Source: a bacterium HR39 (GTDB lineage: Bacteria > Pseudomonadota > Alphaproteobacteria > Geminicoccales > Geminicoccaceae). Taken from it: a stretch of 5,623 nucleotides of DNA. The DNA lies in NCBI GenBank assembly GCA_002898955.1, contig BEIP01000115.1, positions 1-5,623 of the forward strand. Direction: 5' to 3'. The stretch's first letter is position 1. Each line of letters opens with the position of its first letter. The notes under the pieces were generated by a model, which had not been told where the DNA came from, made no database searches, and saw only the letters and a list, made by a program, of their open reading frames with translations. The translations under genes and the position numbers were made by a program. Positions 5,331 through 5,623 of the stretch are shown here, piece by piece.

Positions 5331-5623
5331 GCTTCGAGGCCCGCTGCCGGCTCGCACCCACGCCCGAGGCCCTGGGGCGGCTCGCCGCGATCCTGGGTGG
5401 CCGCGCCGACACGCTCGTGCAGGTCCACCACCGGCTGGTGTGGACGCTCTTCGGCGACGGACCGGAGCGACGGCGCGACTTCCTCTACCTCGTCGAGACC
5501 ACGCGGCCCTTCACGGTGATCGTCCGCGGCCGCCGCGAACCGCGCGACCACGTGGGCGGGCTGTGGGAGATCCTCGCCCTGCGGCCCTTCGCCCCGAAGC
5601 TCGCCGCGGGCATGTCGCTGCGC
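5327..5623 (+). CDS. cas6e: Type I-E crRNA endoribonuclease Cas6e (Cse3/CasE), N-terminal 99 codons (partial)
   Basis: Cas6e cleaves the repeat hairpin of pre-crRNA in a metal-independent way and stays bound to the 3' handle as a Cascade subunit. The gene is open to the right edge; the family is about 200 residues, so about half is missing. The N-terminal ferredoxin-like fold is recognisable in MSFEARCRLAPTPEALGRLA and in VHHRLVWTLFGDGPERRRDF (33-52), followed by LYLVE. That block aligns with the E. coli HQGLWHLFPNRPDAARDFLFHVE block. His35 falls at the position of the catalytic His20 of E. coli CasE, with His34 beside it. The glycine-rich loop near the C-terminus cannot be seen. Position after cas5e with a GTGA overlap agrees. 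The next genes would normally be cas1 and cas2. Confidence 0.93.
   Translation, partial: MSFEARCRLAPTPEALGRLAAILGGRADTLVQVHHRLVWTLFGDGPERRRDFLYLVETTRPFTVIVRGRREPRDHVGGLWEILALRPFAPKLAAGMSLR

Noticed and set aside
3288..5357. A 689-codon open frame on the minus strand
   Set aside because: It is antisense to cas7e and cas5e, which have unmistakable family motifs. Its product is His/Arg/Gly-rich without a recognisable domain, as expected from GC-rich codon use on the other strand.

Overview
The window is a GC-rich (roughly 70% by eye), densely coding piece of bacterial DNA with two divergent gene blocks. High GC3, frequent GTG starts and the close fit of the ATPase genes to branched-chain amino-acid transporters suggest a GC-rich proteobacterium. 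That assignment is an inference, because nothing here fixes the lineage.

Left block (minus strand, 1-882): the 5' part of livF, cut by the window edge, and a complete livG. They overlap by a GTGA stop/start. Both encode cytoplasmic ATPases of a LIV-type branched-chain amino-acid ABC importer.

Middle (883-1159): a 277-bp divergent intergenic region. It holds a putative promoter for the right block, an 11-bp palindrome over its -35 box, and an 11-bp perfect inverted repeat that may form a large stem-loop. No CRISPR repeats are visible.

Right block (plus strand, 1160 to the right edge): a tightly packed type I-E Cascade operon in canonical order: cas8e (cse1/casA), cse2 (casB/cas11), cas7e (casC), cas5e (casD) and the first 99 codons of cas6e (casE). 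Each junction overlaps by 4 nt or has a 3-nt gap, and each start has its own purine-rich ribosome binding site, so the subunits are probably translated in a coupled way. Together they form the crRNA-guided surveillance complex: Cas6e cuts pre-crRNA and keeps the 3' end, Cas5e caps the 5' handle, Cas7e forms the backbone, Cse2 the belly, and Cas8e recognises the PAM.

The main oddity is context. The helicase-nuclease gene cas3, usually just before cas8e in type I-E loci, is not there; the neighbour is the divergent livG. Cas3, Cas1, Cas2 and the array must lie beyond the right edge, lie elsewhere, or be absent. Smaller oddities are a perfect 18-bp tandem duplication inside cas7e that encodes a lysine-rich hexapeptide repeat, and a Cas8e that lacks the paired zinc cysteines and has a divergent C-terminal half. 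I see no strong case for a wholly new system in these 5.6 kb.
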